Source: Evansella halocellulosilytica
GTDB taxonomy: Bacteria > Bacillota > Bacilli > Bacillales > Salisediminibacteriaceae
Reading direction: 5' to 3'
DNA length: 64,000 bases
NCBI RefSeq assembly: GCF_002335745.1
Contig: NZ_NIST01000001.1
Coordinates: 391,981 to 455,980, forward strand
Part shown: one piece after another, positions 63,579-64,000 of the stretch
How the letters are laid out: the number at the start of each line of letters is the position of its first letter
How positions within the stretch are numbered: the first letter of the stretch is position 1
Translations under genes and position numbers: made by a program
The notes under the pieces: generated by a model
Told to the model about the DNA's origin: nothing
The model's input: the letters and a program-made list of their open reading frames with translations, nothing else
Databases searched by the model: none

Positions 63579-64000
63579 AAAAGAAAAGTATGATATCTCA
63601 CGATCTCAGCCCTCCCGGGGGACGCTTTCCATGGGGCTTGTCTTCAACTAATTCTGACTCAGCGAAGCATCGTCAGAATGGATTTTCAGACTGCACTGAT
63701 CCCATTGGAGTCGCCGCCTTTCGTTCTTCAATCAACCTAGAACATCCATCGTTTCCTATTTAGAAATGATGGTTATTTTTTCAACAGTTTTATCTGATTA
63801 TTCAGGTAAATATAGTATCATATAGATAAAACCACTCGTGAGGTGATCGTGTGTTACGCCCCATTCGTGCAAAACAAGTTGAACTCGAAATGGTCTCTAT
63901 CGATCAGTTAGTCCCAGGACGACCACTTACTAAGAAAAATTGATGCCACAATTGATTTTTCCTTCATATATGACAAAGTAAAACCTTACTACAGTGAAGA
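63579..64000 (+). mobile_element. IS1182-family element, copy 2 (continues beyond window)
   Basis: The sequence matches 6384-6804 with about ten substitutions and one inserted G. It begins directly after the DAO-family stop codon. The -10 box reads TATCAT (63816-63821) where copy 1 has TATAAT. Confidence 0.85.
63851..64000 (+). pseudogene. IS1182-family transposase, frameshifted near its N-terminus (partial)
   Basis: GTG 63851 opens [13 protein letters not shown] as in copy 1. An extra G in CCCAGGACGACC shifts the frame after about 20 codons, and a stop follows at 63941-63943. The downstream sequence still matches the transposase in the other frame. The rest lies outside the window. Confidence 0.8.

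Noticed and set aside
1..64000. tRNA, rRNA, T-box or known riboswitch
   Set aside because: No tRNA cloverleaf, rRNA segment, T-box core or familiar riboswitch motif was recognised by reading; a covariance-model scan would be needed to exclude diverged ones.

Overview
The window reads as chromosomal DNA of a spore-forming member of the Bacillaceae. It has low G+C, Shine-Dalgarno sequences of AGGAGG type, frequent TTG/GTG starts and Bacillus-specific genes (cwlJ, gerQ, ywdI, hemQ, bshB2, pdxK/ywdB, yhfW-like). A gene order like the B. subtilis ywf-ywd region is partly kept (pta, hemQ, gerQ, ywdK, ywdI, ung, pdxK). The acidic lipoprotein linker and Na+-coupled carriers would fit a halophilic or alkaliphilic relative; that part is inference.

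Layout. 1-3.2 kb: an ABC-F ATPase cut by the window edge, behind a leader ORF and two tandem terminators (an attenuator), then pta. 3.5-6.4 kb: a fadH-enoyl-CoA hydratase operon whose promoter carries a near-perfect FadR operator. 6.4-7.4 kb: a broken IS1182-family element that abuts a two-unit piece of a 52-bp repeat. 7.7-25.9 kb: housekeeping and sporulation genes: hemQ, cwlJ-gerQ, a NhaC-type antiporter, pepF, a sporulation-kinase-like histidine kinase, the ung-AKR-dehydrogenase operon, alkD, a cheY-like regulator, an ATP-grasp ligase and yojF-bshB2. 26-31.5 kb: an LtaS-type enzyme, an M29 aminopeptidase and pdxK.

31.9-37.8 kb: a five-gene peptide ABC transporter whose binding lipoprotein appears to be circularly permuted: the block that normally ends the protein lies directly after the signal peptide. 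38.3-44.3 kb: an AGCS symporter, a YjiH-type membrane protein, and the 5-oxoprolinase operon pxpB-pxpA-pxpC with ridA. 44.4-45.6 kb: a tandem array of 23 palindromic units in an exact 52-bp register. 45.6-49.2 kb: a NERD-domain protein, an MFS exporter and its ArsR-type regulator, with matching operators at both promoters. 49.8-55.6 kb: a second peptide ABC operon with a binding protein of normal order, which serves as an internal comparator. 55.7-63.6 kb: thiolase, MscL with a zinc-ribbon tail, a Rieske/FAD oxidoreductase, an M20 peptidase, an ABC-2 exporter and a DAO-family oxidoreductase. 63.58 kb to the end: the start of a second IS1182 copy in the same orientation as the first.

The two most unusual things are the permuted binding protein and the 52-bp palindromic repeat family. 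That repeat occurs at three loci, and a second, unrelated repeat (GGACA...CGCTATTT) also recurs at about 51-52 bp. All calls come from reading the sequence; no database search was run.
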